Source: JBBDXI01 sp040902425
GTDB lineage: Bacteria; Planctomycetota; Phycisphaerae; Phycisphaerales; UBA1924
Direction: 5' to 3'
NCBI GenBank assembly: GCA_040902425.1
Contig: JBBDXI010000009.1
Coordinates: forward strand, 1-50,072
Length of the DNA: 50,072 nucleotides
In this document: piece by piece, positions 35,286 to 44,194 of the stretch
Layout of the letters: every line of letters starts with the position of its first letter
Numbering within the stretch: the first letter of the stretch is position 1
Position numbers and translations under genes: made by a program
Notes under the pieces: generated by a model
The model's input: only the letters and a program-made list of their open reading frames with translations
Told to the model about the DNA's origin: nothing
The model's database searches: none

Positions 35286-37121
35286 TCAGGCGAGCTCGAC
35301 GCCGACGCGGAAGTCCGAGACGCTGGCGATCTTCACGGATGCCCCGGCGGGGATGTACCCGACGTCCGATACCACGTCGATAATGCGGTCGCCCAGCTGC
35401 ATGCGTCCGGCGGGGCGCAGGGGCGTGAGTGCGGTGCCGGCCATCCCCACCCGCACCGGCGCCTGGGCCATGGCGGCGAGCATCTCGTGCCCGGCCTGGT
35501 CGTCGGTGGGCACGGGGTCCTTGAGGATGAGCCGGTTGACGACGGGGAGGGAGGTCAGGTGCTTCCCGATGAAGTACATGATGACGCCGGAGGTGGCCAC
35601 GGCCATGAGGAGGGTGGCCACGCCGAAGAGCAGGTCGTTGCGCTGGGCGGGGGTGTCGGGGAAGAAGGCGCCGGTCGGCACCAGCGTGCCCACGAGCCCG
35701 CCGAAGAGCATCAGGAGCCCGATGATCCCGGGCACGCCGAACCCCGGGATCACGAAGATCTCGATGGCGATCAGGGAGATGCCGCCGAGGATGGCGGCCA
35801 CGGTCCACCAGGCGGACATGTCCACCAGCAGCGGGGGGGCGATGAGGCCGATCAGGGCGGCCATCGAGACGACGCCGGGGGCGACGAGGCCGGGGTGGGT
35901 CATCTCGACGAAGAGGCCGACGAGGAAGACGACGACGAGGAGGGCCCGGACGTACCAGAGGGTCATGAAGGCGACGAGGCCCTCGGACCAGGAGGGGGTG
36001 AGGCGGATGAGGTTCTTGGCGCCGAAGAAGGCCTTGAGCTGCTCGTCGTTGTTGATGGTTGCCGAGGCAAGGCCGTACTTCCGCATCTGGTCGGCCTTGA
36101 AGACAAAGGGACCGGTCCCGGAGCTTGCGTACTCCACGAGCGACCAACGACCGTGGTCGGCCCGGGTGAACTGCGGGCGGCTGATGGTCTCCTTCCCTTT
36201 CATCCATTTTGTCACTTCGCCGGACATGTTCTCCAGGCCCGGGGCGGCCGGCACAAAGCGGCTCTCGTCCGATGGGTCCGGGGGCGGGGCCATGGGATCG
36301 CTCAGTCGCCGCTGCTTGATGGCGTCCTTGAGGAGTTGCTGCAGCGTGTTGTCGGGGGGCAGCGATCCCTCCTGCTCCAGTTCCGCGGAAGCCAGAGACG
36401 GCGCGGCGGTCGGTGGTTCATCGCCGAAGAGGATCAGGTACTCGGTCCGGTTCACAAAGAAACGCTGCCCTGTTTCCCGGTTCTCCACCAGCCAGAGCTC
36501 GACGCCCCGGCTCGCCATTCCCTGAACGAGGAACTCGTCGTACCCGTTCTTGCGGGCGGAATCCACGAGCTCGGCGATGACCGGCGCTGTGAGCTTCTGC
36601 TGTTCGTGAACCGGCAGTTGGCTGAAGAGAATGGGGCCGCCGAGCACGGGGAGGGCGTCGCCCATCGTTCCCGGGTCCGAGGTGACCATCTCCCTGCAGG
36701 CCACCGCGATCACAGCGCCGCCGCTGAACGCGGTCCGGTTGACCCACCCCACGGTGTTGGTGATTCGGGATGCCTTGATCTCCGTGCAGATGGCGATCAC
36801 CGCGCTGACATCTCCGCCGGGTGTGTCGAGCTCGACGACGATCGCCTCTGCGCCGGCGCGCTCGGCAATAGCCATCCGCCGGCCGAAGCTCTTCGCCGTG
36901 TTCGGGTCGATCGCGCCGGCGATGGTGATGACGGCGACGTTGCGCGCCTGGCGGGCCGCGGGGACAGCGGCGGCCGGGGGCGCGCCGGTCGGCGCGGCGG
37001 GGGCGTTCTGCCCGCCCTGGCCCAGGGCTGCGACGAGGCACACCAGCGCGGCGGCGCTCGCGACGATGCGGCTCAGCGTGGTTGACCGGTTCCGCAGCTT
37101 GTCCAGCAGTCCGTTGCCCAC
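35286..37121 (-). CDS. Long NfeD protein with N-terminal SppA/ClpP-like serine protease
   Basis: The start is placed at GTG 37121 (611 residues) because TATAGT ends 5 nt upstream; a TTG two codons earlier would overlap it. After a signal or anchor (IVASAAALVCLVAALG), the protease domain has VVELDTPGGDVSA and AFSGGAVIAVACREMV, where the Ser of AFSGG (S133) is the likely nucleophile and Lys in DSARKNGYDE (K191) the base, as in archaeal NfeD-type membrane proteases that cut stomatins. About 180 extra residues follow, then four membrane helices and an OB fold (VGMAGTALTPLRPAGRMQLGDRIIDVVSDVGYI). It heads the set with short nfeD and floA. Confidence 0.9.
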   Translation of the reverse strand: MGNGLLDKLRNRSTTLSRIVASAAALVCLVAALGQGGQNAPAAPTGAPPAAAVPAARQARNVAVITIAGAIDPNTAKSFGRRMAIAERAGAEAIVVELDTPGGDVSAVIAICTEIKASRITNTVGWVNRTAFSGGAVIAVACREMVTSDPGTMGDALPVLGGPILFSQLPVHEQQKLTAPVIAELVDSARKNGYDEFLVQGMASRGVELWLVENRETGQRFFVNRTEYLILFGDEPPTAAPSLASAELEQEGSLPPDNTLQQLLKDAIKQRRLSDPMAPPPDPSDESRFVPAAPGLENMSGEVTKWMKGKETISRPQFTRADHGRWSLVEYASSGTGPFVFKADQMRKYGLASATINNDEQLKAFFGAKNLIRLTPSWSEGLVAFMTLWYVRALLVVVFLVGLFVEMTHPGLVAPGVVSMAALIGLIAPPLLVDMSAWWTVAAILGGISLIAIEIFVIPGFGVPGIIGLLMLFGGLVGTLVPTGAFFPDTPAQRNDLLFGVATLLMAVATSGVIMYFIGKHLTSLPVVNRLILKDPVPTDDQAGHEMLAAMAQAPVRVGMAGTALTPLRPAGRMQLGDRIIDVVSDVGYIPAGASVKIASVSDFRVGVELA

Positions 37122-37126
37122 GCGCA

Positions 37127-37132
37127 ACTATA
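37127..37132 (-). promoter_or_regulatory. TATAGT -10-like element
   Basis: Minus strand TATAGT, 5 nt before GTG 37121. Fits a leaderless promoter for the nfeD-nfeD-floA set. Confidence 0.5.
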
Positions 37133-37191
37133 CGGGGCGCGGTGGGGCGCGGTGCGGCGCCATGAGGCCCGCGGCGCACCGGCCGCCGCGG

Positions 37192-37731
37192 CTACGGCTC
37201 GCTCTGCTCCAGGCGCCAGGCCAGATCGCCCCCGCCCGGCCCGGTGCAGTCGATGTGGACGGTGAAGAAGCCCGGGCGGCGCTCGGGGGACGGGGCCTCG
37301 TGCCGCCGGATGAGCGGCCAGATGATCCGGCGGTCGGTCTCGGGAAGCGGCAGGGCCTCGATCTCCTCCGGGGCGAACCACTCCAGCCGCCCCTCGCGGA
37401 TGTCGTGGGCGGGGACCTCGACGGCCCCGAGCACCCGGTAGAAGAAGAGCAGCCAGTGCCCCTTGCCCTCGAAGTTCCGCTCGCTGATCAGGGCCATGAG
37501 GTGCAGGCGTTCGATCGGGACGTCGATCCCCGCCTCCTCGCGGATCTCCCGGATGGCGCACTGCGCTGGGGACTCGCCGCTGGCCATGTCCAGCTTGCCG
37601 CCGATGGGAGAGCACAGGCCCCTGTTCGGCTCTTTGAGGCGGCGGAGGAGGAGCACCCGGCCGCGGGCGTCGCGCAGGTCGCAGAGGCAGGCGAGGCGGT
37701 AGGGGAGGGTTGGGTCGGTCGGCGACGGCAT
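37192..37731 (-). CDS. NUDIX hydrolase
   Basis: A protein of 179 residues from ATG 37731, chosen over an ATG 14 codons earlier because TACCCT lies 8 nt upstream. The Nudix box is visible as GGKLDMASGESPAQCAIREIREEAGI (pattern G-x5-E-x7-REUxEExGU), which binds Mg and cleaves a nucleoside diphosphate linked to another group. The preceding strand (RVLLLRRLKEPNRGLCSPIGG) fits the MutT/8-oxo-dGTPase side of the family, but the substrate cannot be told. Confidence 0.93.
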   Translation of the reverse strand: MPSPTDPTLPYRLACLCDLRDARGRVLLLRRLKEPNRGLCSPIGGKLDMASGESPAQCAIREIREEAGIDVPIERLHLMALISERNFEGKGHWLLFFYRVLGAVEVPAHDIREGRLEWFAPEEIEALPLPETDRRIIWPLIRRHEAPSPERRPGFFTVHIDCTGPGGGDLAWRLEQSEP

Positions 37732-37739
37732 GGGTTCGC

Positions 37740-37745
37740 AGGGTA
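37740..37745 (-). promoter_or_regulatory. TACCCT -10-like element
   Basis: Minus strand TACCCT, 8 nt before ATG 37731. Weaker match than the others. Confidence 0.3.
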
Positions 37746-37837
37746 GCGATTCACCGGCTTCACCGCGATTCATGGCGATTCCACGAGCTATTCAGCCTCC
37801 CGGCTGCCGGAACCCCGCGCGCGCTGCGGCTGAGCGC

Positions 37838-37843
37838 TACGCT
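37838..37843 (+). promoter_or_regulatory. TACGCT -10-like element
   Basis: Ends 5 nt before ATG 37849; no ribosome binding site between. Confidence 0.4.
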
Positions 37844-37848
37844 TCGGC

Positions 37849-38409
37849 ATGACCCGCTTGAGCCCTTCCTACGAGATCGCCCGGGCCACGGGCGTGTGCG
37901 CGGCCACCGGCAAGAAAATCAGCCCCGGCGACGAGTTCATCGCCGCCCTGGTGGAGCGGGACAGCGGCGAGGAGGGCGGGCTTGAACGCGTCGATTTTTC
38001 GGTGGCCGCGTGGGAGAGGGGCTCCCGCCCGAAGAAGCCGCTGCGCCTGTTCGGCCACTGGCGGACGAAGATGCACCCGCCGGGGGCGAGCAGGAAGGTC
38101 CTGATCGACGACGCGTCCCTGTACGACCTCTTCGAGCAGCTGGAGGAGGCGGAGGAGGCGTCGAGGATCTCGTTCCGCTTCATCCTCGCATTGATCCTGA
38201 TCCGCAAGAAGGTGCTGAAGTACGAGGGCGCCCGGCGCGACTCGGCGGGCGGCGGCTCGGGCGGGGCGGTGCTCCTGGTGCGCCGGGCCACGCGATCCGG
38301 AGAGACCCCCGCGGAGGTCATCGAGGTATGCGACCCGCAGATGGACGACAGCGCGGTGGGGGAAGCGGTGGAGCAGCTCAGCGCGATCATGGCCGGCACG
38401 GCGAGTTGA
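37849..38409 (+). CDS. Conserved planctomycete hypothetical protein
   Basis: A protein of 186 residues. It begins YEIARATGVCAATGKKISPGDEFIAAL, a pattern I associate with a small planctomycete family with a zinc-finger-like front end, although only one Cys is present there. The middle is a helical segment (LYDLFEQLEEAEEASRISFRFILALILIRKKVLKYEG) and the end a short beta-rich domain. Its stop overlaps the TTG start of the next gene (TTGA), so both are translated together. Confidence 0.65.
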   Translation: MTRLSPSYEIARATGVCAATGKKISPGDEFIAALVERDSGEEGGLERVDFSVAAWERGSRPKKPLRLFGHWRTKMHPPGASRKVLIDDASLYDLFEQLEEAEEASRISFRFILALILIRKKVLKYEGARRDSAGGGSGGAVLLVRRATRSGETPAEVIEVCDPQMDDSAVGEAVEQLSAIMAGTAS

Positions 38410-39338
38410 GGCGGGCGGCGCTCGCGGGCCTTGGCGCGCTCCTCGGGTGCCTTGTCTTCGCGGGGTGCTGCCATCAGAAGACGCCGGAGCGATCGATCGC
38501 GCGGGGCGCGCCGCCGGCGTACGCCGAGGTCGCGACCCGGTTCAACGAGCGCGTCGGCCCGCTCGACCGGCTCTGGGCGCGCACGGTCGTCCGCGCTTCG
38601 TACCGCGACAAGGACGGGCGCCGGCAGCGCGACCAGTTCGAGGGGCACCTCCAGTATCTGCGGCCGGACCGGCTGCTGCTGACCTTCGACAAGGTGGGGA
38701 ACACGTACGCCGCTCTCGGCGCCAACCAGCGGCAGTACTGGTGGCTGCAGCGCGAGCCGGAGCGCAAGGCGTTCCTCGGCGACCACGACCGGGCGGACCC
38801 GCGGAAGGTGGCGGAGCTCGGGCTCCCGGTGCACCCGCTGAGCTTCGTGGACCTGCTGGCGATCACGCCCCTGGACCCCGGCGCCCCGGGCGCCCGCGTC
38901 GAGTGGTCCGCGGATGGGCGGTTCCTCCTCGCCACAGCGCCGGGGCGGCTCAACCCGCGCCGGCTCTGGCTGAACCCGGACGACTACACGACGACGCGCG
39001 TGGAACTCCTCGGCACAGGCGGCGAGGTGGCCATCACCGCGGACCTCAGCAGGTACCAGCCGATCGCCGTGCGGGGCCCGGCCGCCGACCCCGGCTGGCG
39101 CCCGACCGTCGCCACCGCCCTGGAGGCCACGCGGCAGAGCGACGACCTGAGCATCCGGATGGACCTCTTCGAGCCCGAGGTCTCGGACCGCCGTCCGCTT
39201 GCCCGCATCTTCAACTTCGAGACCGTCCGCGGGTCGCTCCGGATCCCCGAGGGGGCGGTGGTTGATCTCAACAACGGCGCTCCCGGGGCGGCCGCGCCGG
39301 GCGCCGGCGACCCGGCCCCGCGGGCCCTCGCGCCCTGA
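38406..39338 (+). CDS. Lipoprotein, possible LolA/LolB-like fold
   Basis: A protein of 310 residues. TTG start 38406 overlaps the preceding stop codon. The leader ends in FAGCC, an acceptable lipobox, so it should be lipidated. The mature part is beta-strand rich (WARTVVRASYRDKDGRR...LQYLRPDRLLLTFDKVG, QYWWLQREPERKAFLGD, RVELLGTGGEVAITADLSRYQ), reminiscent of LolA/LolB-type or DUF4292-type lipid-carrier sheets. That resemblance is only pattern-level. The tail is Pro/Ala rich. It sits between the conserved hypothetical and the RDD protein on the same strand. Confidence 0.6.
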   Translation: MRRAALAGLGALLGCLVFAGCCHQKTPERSIARGAPPAYAEVATRFNERVGPLDRLWARTVVRASYRDKDGRRQRDQFEGHLQYLRPDRLLLTFDKVGNTYAALGANQRQYWWLQREPERKAFLGDHDRADPRKVAELGLPVHPLSFVDLLAITPLDPGAPGARVEWSADGRFLLATAPGRLNPRRLWLNPDDYTTTRVELLGTGGEVAITADLSRYQPIAVRGPAADPGWRPTVATALEATRQSDDLSIRMDLFEPEVSDRRPLARIFNFETVRGSLRIPEGAVVDLNNGAPGAAAPGAGDPAPRALAP

Positions 39339-39378
39339 GCACGACGCCGCCGGAAATCGGGGGCGTTCGGCCTTTCGC

Positions 39379-39384
39379 TATCAT
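39379..39384 (+). promoter_or_regulatory. TATCAT -10-like element
   Basis: Ends 9 nt before ATG 39394; no ribosome binding site between. Confidence 0.4.
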
Positions 39385-39393
39385 CGCCGCTTC

Positions 39394-41052
39394 ATGCGAC
39401 TCCGGCCCCTCATCGCGCTCGCCGCGCGGCTCCTCGCCGGCGCGGCCGTGCGCGCCCAGCCGCTCCCCGGCGCTGCCGGGCCCGGGCCTGCCGCCCCCGG
39501 GCACGCCTGGGCCACGCTCCCCACCCGCGCGGGCGACGGCAGCGTCGCCATTATCCACCTTCCGCCCCGCGGGCCGCGGGTCCCCGACGGCACGGTCCGG
39601 ATGATCACCCAGCTGCCGCGCCCGCCGGAGCGCATGGCCGGCTGGGAGAACCGCCTCTACCTCGTCTTCGGGCCCGAGACGGCGGGGCGGCCGGGCGCCG
39701 GCTCGCAGCGCCGCGTCCACATCCTCACCATGCAGCCCGGGGCCATCGAGGGCTCGTGGGCCATGGCGGCGGAGGGGAGCCGGCTGCCGGCGCTCCCGTC
39801 GCTCCCCGGCGAGCCGGCCCTGCTGGGGCTGGGTGCATCGGAACTGGGCCCGCTGGCGCTGATCCGCAGGGCGGGGGAAGCGCCCGAGCTTCTGCTGCTC
39901 TCGGGCAGCGCGTGGGTGCCGCTCAACTTGCCCGGGGACTTGCCCGCGGAGGGCGGGCTGGAACTGGTGCCGTCGGCCGCGGGCTTCGACCTGCTCGCGC
40001 CCGCGGCCGGGCGGGCCTGGTCCGGGCGCGCCGCCCTGAGGGACGGGTCCGCACCGGCCACCTGGGAGGCCCGAGCGATCGCGTCACCCCCCGGGCCGGA
40101 CCACACGCCGCTGGGGGGCATCGGCGGGGGGCAGGTCTTCTGGTCGCGCCCGTCCGACTCGGCGCCCCTGGCGATCCACTCGGCCACGGGGGCCGGGTTC
40201 TACCCGCTGGCCGCGCTGCGCGGGGTTGCTACGGACTTCACCATCGCCCCGCTGGTGCGCAACCAGCGCATCGCGGTGGTCTGGTCGGAGCCGATGCCCG
40301 GCGCGGAGGCGCCGCCCGCCGCCCCCGCCGCGGGGCGCGCCGGGGGCCCGCCCCCCAAGCCCCGCCCGCACCGCACCCGCATCGTCGAGGTTTCCGCCGC
40401 CACCGGGCGGGTTCTCTACGACGGCGGCGCCCAGGTCGCCGGGCCGGTCTCCTCGCAGGAACTGAAGCTCCTGGCGGGGTTGCTGGTGGCGGTGATGGCG
40501 GTGATCCTGCTCTTTGTGCTGCGGCCGGACCAGGGCGCGGCGGGCCTGATGCTCCCCGCCGGCTTCGCCCTGGCCGAGCCGACCCGCAGGCTGATCGCCT
40601 CGGCGATCGACCTGCTGCTGGTCGCGACGGTGGCCAGCCGCCTGACCGGGGCGCCGATCGTGGACCTGTTCTCGCCCACCGCCCTGCTCACCGGCGCTGC
40701 CCCGCTGCACGCGCTGTTCCTCATGCTGGGGGTGGGCATCGTGGTGGGCGCGCTGTGCGAGCGATTGTTGGGGCGGACGCTGGGGAAGGCCATCGCGGGG
40801 TGCGAGGTGATCCGGCCGGTGATCCGCATCGCCGACGGGGTTCCGGTCCCCGCGCCGACGCGGCCCTCCCTCCTCCGGTCGATGGTGCGCAACCTCCTCA
40901 AGTGGGTGCTGCCGCCGGTGGCGCTCGCCGGCGCGTTCTCCCCGGAGCGGCGGCACCGGGGGGATGTCGTCTCGGGGAGCGCGGTGGTCATACGGCTCGA
41001 CCTCGCGGAGCCCAGCGCGGACGAACCGGACGTCGAGCCCCCCCGCGGGTGA
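39394..41052 (+). CDS. RDD-family membrane protein with large N-terminal domain
   Basis: A protein of 552 residues. A signal peptide (about 1-21) leads a Pro/Ala/Gly-rich beta domain of about 320 residues outside the membrane. A membrane helix (LLAGLLVAVMAVILLFVL) is followed by the RDD domain at about 394-540: PTRRLIASAIDLLLVATVAS, LCERLLGRTLGKAIAGCEVI and LLRSMVRNLLKWVLPPVAL, with the R-D and double-D positions of the family. RDD proteins have been linked to Na/H antiport and unknown membrane roles. The extracellular front domain is not recognised. Confidence 0.8.
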   Translation: MRLRPLIALAARLLAGAAVRAQPLPGAAGPGPAAPGHAWATLPTRAGDGSVAIIHLPPRGPRVPDGTVRMITQLPRPPERMAGWENRLYLVFGPETAGRPGAGSQRRVHILTMQPGAIEGSWAMAAEGSRLPALPSLPGEPALLGLGASELGPLALIRRAGEAPELLLLSGSAWVPLNLPGDLPAEGGLELVPSAAGFDLLAPAAGRAWSGRAALRDGSAPATWEARAIASPPGPDHTPLGGIGGGQVFWSRPSDSAPLAIHSATGAGFYPLAALRGVATDFTIAPLVRNQRIAVVWSEPMPGAEAPPAAPAAGRAGGPPPKPRPHRTRIVEVSAATGRVLYDGGAQVAGPVSSQELKLLAGLLVAVMAVILLFVLRPDQGAAGLMLPAGFALAEPTRRLIASAIDLLLVATVASRLTGAPIVDLFSPTALLTGAAPLHALFLMLGVGIVVGALCERLLGRTLGKAIAGCEVIRPVIRIADGVPVPAPTRPSLLRSMVRNLLKWVLPPVALAGAFSPERRHRGDVVSGSAVVIRLDLAEPSADEPDVEPPRG

Positions 41053-41146
41053 AGCCCGGCGGCACGTCTTCCCGATAGACACCATCGCGCAGCCACTGCG
41101 CATCCGCCCGAAGGACTCGGGCGGGAGTCAGATCCGGGGAAGACGG

Positions 41147-43654
41147 GTGCCAAGGCCGGCCACTCCAGCGGCGATCACACAGCTTCACAGCGCAGGTCTT
41201 GCGCCCACGTCGGTCCTGCGGAACGCCTGGCAGCTGCCGGCGCTCCTCGGCGCCCTGGTGCTGCTCATCTCGGGCGTGGTCACCGCCGTCATCACGGCGC
41301 CCCGCCCGGACGCGGCACGGGTCTTCGCCCAGGCGGAGGCGCTCCTTGAGACGGGGGACTTCCCCTCCGTCCTGGAGGTGCTCAACTCCGGCCTCCGGCC
41401 GTATTACGAGCGGGACCTGCTGTTGCCCGAGCAGCAGCGCCGGTTCCACATCCTCCGGGCCCGGACGGTGTACCTCGGCGAGCGCAAGGCGGGGATCGAA
41501 CTGGAGGAGAACGCCCGCGCCGTCAACGACGAGTACGCCGCGGCCCTCCGGCTGGACCCCGGACCGCTGGAGTCCCGGGACCTGTTCGCGTGGGCGGATG
41601 TCAACATCACCCTTGCGCGGCTCGACCGGGCGCTGGAGCTGGCTTCGCAGCTCCCGCCCGCGGAGCGGGCCGGGCGGGGGCGCCTCCTGAAGCGGATCGT
41701 CGAGCGGCAGCTCGCCGGGCCTCGCCCCGACGGGGAGCAGGTCCTGCGTCATATCGCCGAGTTCCTCCGCGACCCGCAGGTGACCCCGGCGGACCGCGCG
41801 TGGGCGCTGGGGCGGCAGGCCGAGTTCCTGATGAAGGAGGGCCGGGGCGGGGATGCCATCGCCAAGATCCTCCAGACTCTTCCCTCCCTCATTACCGAGG
41901 CCCCGCCGGATGAGCTGGGGGAGCTGTACCTCCTCCTTGGTGAGGCCTATGCCGAGACGGGGGCTTTCTCCGAGGCCGGCAAGCGGCTCGAACAGGCCCT
42001 CCAGCTCCTGCTCCCCGGCGACCCGCGCCGGGCCCGGGCGCTGATCCAGAGCGCCCGCGTCGACGAGCAGGTCCACCCCGCCCCGGCCGAGGGGCGGGCC
42101 GAGGCCAAGCAGAAGTACACGACCGTGATCGAGCAGTTCGCCGCTTCCGAGGCGCGGCTCCCCGCCCTGCTGGGGCTGGGGGAAGTCGAGGGCGCGCTGG
42201 GGGATGCCGGGGCCTCGCTCCGTGCCTACGACGAGCTGGTCACCGAGCTGGGGGCGGGCAAGCGCCACCCCGGTGTCACGATCGCGCTGGCCACGGCCAG
42301 CCTGCTGGACCGCGCCCGGGCGAGGCTGAGCGCCGGGGAGACCGGCCTGGCGATCCGCTACGGGGCGCTGGGCCAGCGCCTTCACGCGCCCGACCGGACA
42401 CCCCCGGACCTGCTGCTCCTGCTCGCCCAGGCGCATCGCAAGGCCGCGGAGGAGGCCCTGGCCGCCGGCGGCCCCGGCGCGCCGGCCGCCCGGCGCCTCG
42501 TGGAGCTTTCGAGGGTGGACCCCGCGACGCGGGAGCAGGCGCGGGTCCACCTGATCGCGGCGGGCGACCACTACAAGCGGCACGCGGACGCCGTGGGCAT
42601 CGAGAACAACGCCGGGTTCGGCGAGTCGCTCTGGCACGCGGCCGACTGCTTCGACCTTGCCGGCGATTCCGACCGGGCCATCCCGCTCTTTGCCGACTTT
42701 GCCCGCTACTTCCCCGGCGAGCCGCGACAGGCCGAGGCCCGCTACCGGCTCGGCCAGGCGCAGCAGTCGCGGGGCGACTACGGCACGGCGGCGGACATCT
42801 ACCGCGCCCTGATCGAGGATTCCGCCCGCCAGGCGGCCAGCGCCGGGCCGTTCGCGGACGCCTGCTATGTCCCGCTGGCGCAGTGCCTGCTGATGAACGC
42901 CGAGGCGGAGGATGACGCGGAGGCCGAGCGGCTGCTGGAGCACGTGATCCAGGGCGGCGCGGGGGCGACGAGCACGCCGCAGTTCCTCGGCGCGCTTGTG
43001 GAACTGGGCGGCCAGAAGGTCCGGCGGGCCGACTACGCCGGGGCGATCCACCATCTCGAGGAGGCGGTGGCCCGCTCCGAGGGGGGGCCGCAGGCGGAGT
43101 CGCTGCGGTACAGCCTTGCGGATGCGTACCGGCTGGATGCCCGGGCGATCCGGGGCACGCTGACCCACGGCATGCCCGACCGCCAGCGCCAGCTGCTGGA
43201 GGAGACCCGGCTCGACCGCCTGCGCCGCGCGCAGTCGGGCTTCGAGGAGGTCCGGCGCGCCCTGGAGGCGCGCGATGCGCGCACGCTCAGCGCGCTGGAG
43301 TCGCTGCAGCTCCGCAACGCCGCCTTCTACCTCGGCGACTGCGCCTTTGACCTGCGCGACTTCGAGGCCGCGATCCACCACTACGACGGCGCCCGCGAGA
43401 AGTACCCGAGCGACCCCGCCTCGCTGGTGGCGATGGTCCAGATCGTCAACGCCTACATCGAGCAGGGGGACCTCAAGCGTGCGGAGACGGCCAACGAGCG
43501 GGCTATCCGCTTCTACAAGAGCCTCCCCCCGTCGGTCTGGGCCGACCCGGACCTCCCCATGACCAAGGACGAGTGGGGCGCGTGGCTCGACTCGATCGCC
43601 CGGCTGATGAAGGACCGTGCTTCGCCGGCCTCCGCCGGCGTCTCTGACCCCTGA
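41147..43654 (+). CDS. TPR-repeat membrane-anchored protein
   Basis: A protein of about 835 residues. No ATG is available; GTG 41147 follows GGGGA and is the only sensible start after the RDD stop. A membrane helix at about 30-50 (LPALLGALVLLISGVVTAVI) is followed by many TPR-type helix pairs: ARVFAQAEALLETGDFPSVLEVLNSG, YLLLGEAYAETGAFSEAGKRLEQAL, EARYRLGQAQQSRGDYGTAADIY, AFYLGDCAFDLRDFEAAIHHYDGA. It resembles outer-membrane or periplasmic TPR scaffolds; partners are unknown. The gene ends 57 nt before a FlgN-like gene. Confidence 0.75.
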   Translation: MPRPATPAAITQLHSAGLAPTSVLRNAWQLPALLGALVLLISGVVTAVITAPRPDAARVFAQAEALLETGDFPSVLEVLNSGLRPYYERDLLLPEQQRRFHILRARTVYLGERKAGIELEENARAVNDEYAAALRLDPGPLESRDLFAWADVNITLARLDRALELASQLPPAERAGRGRLLKRIVERQLAGPRPDGEQVLRHIAEFLRDPQVTPADRAWALGRQAEFLMKEGRGGDAIAKILQTLPSLITEAPPDELGELYLLLGEAYAETGAFSEAGKRLEQALQLLLPGDPRRARALIQSARVDEQVHPAPAEGRAEAKQKYTTVIEQFAASEARLPALLGLGEVEGALGDAGASLRAYDELVTELGAGKRHPGVTIALATASLLDRARARLSAGETGLAIRYGALGQRLHAPDRTPPDLLLLLAQAHRKAAEEALAAGGPGAPAARRLVELSRVDPATREQARVHLIAAGDHYKRHADAVGIENNAGFGESLWHAADCFDLAGDSDRAIPLFADFARYFPGEPRQAEARYRLGQAQQSRGDYGTAADIYRALIEDSARQAASAGPFADACYVPLAQCLLMNAEAEDDAEAERLLEHVIQGGAGATSTPQFLGALVELGGQKVRRADYAGAIHHLEEAVARSEGGPQAESLRYSLADAYRLDARAIRGTLTHGMPDRQRQLLEETRLDRLRRAQSGFEEVRRALEARDARTLSALESLQLRNAAFYLGDCAFDLRDFEAAIHHYDGAREKYPSDPASLVAMVQIVNAYIEQGDLKRAETANERAIRFYKSLPPSVWADPDLPMTKDEWGAWLDSIARLMKDRASPASAGVSDP

Positions 43655-43711
43655 ACGCCCGTTGGCAACCCAAGGCCGCCCGCGCCGGAGCGCGTGCCAC
43701 GAGGATCACGG

Positions 43712-44194
43712 ATGATCGACCCCGCCAGCACGAGCCGCCACTCCCACGCCGATCTCGCGCAGCGCGTCGGTGCACTCCTCGGCCGCCAGCACGACCTGCT
43801 CGGGCGGCTGGAGGCCCTCAGCCGGCGGCAGATGGCCCACCTCGGGGCCGACCAGGCCGATCGCCTGCTGGAGGTCCTCGCCGAGCGGCAGCACATCACC
43901 GAGCGGCTCCAGGAGGCTTCGGACCTGCTCGGGCCGCTCCGCCCCGCCTGGCACGCGGCCGCGCCCGCGCTCCCCCGGGAGCAGCAGGAGTCGCTTACGC
44001 GGCAGGCCCGGTCGATCGGCGACCTGCTCGACGCCATCGGCACGCGGGATGCCGAGGCCCGGCGGCTGCTCGCCGAGCGCCGGGACCTGATCGCCGCCGA
44101 CCTTCTGCACATCGGCAAGGGGCGCGACGCCGTCGCGGCCTACGCCGGCCCCGCCCCCTCCGCGCCCCCCTCCCTCCACGACGATGAGGCCTGA
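43712..44194 (+). CDS. FlgN-like protein (flagellar chaperone family suspected)
   Basis: A protein of 160 residues, ATG 43712 with GAGGA upstream. It is a long helical protein (AQRVGALLGRQHDLLGRLEALSRRQMAHL, RLLEVLAERQHITERLQEASDLLG, LLAERRDLIAADLLHIGKGRDAVAAY), the layout of the FlgN chaperone for hook-filament junction proteins. Sequence identity to named FlgN proteins cannot be judged by eye. It abuts a histidine kinase and a sigma-54 activator, as flagellar regulator operons do. A different all-helical chaperone is possible. Confidence 0.55.
   Translation: MIDPASTSRHSHADLAQRVGALLGRQHDLLGRLEALSRRQMAHLGADQADRLLEVLAERQHITERLQEASDLLGPLRPAWHAAAPALPREQQESLTRQARSIGDLLDAIGTRDAEARRLLAERRDLIAADLLHIGKGRDAVAAYAGPAPSAPPSLHDDEA

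Noticed and set aside
33691..36525. Very long open frame on the plus strand opposite floA and nfeD
   Set aside because: Extreme GC content leaves antisense frames open; the minus-strand genes carry clear domains, promoters and ribosome binding sites, while this frame has no protein character.
40988..43381. Long minus-strand open frame opposite the TPR gene
   Set aside because: Low-complexity Arg/Gly/Leu sequence with no domain; the TPR frame on the plus strand is convincing.
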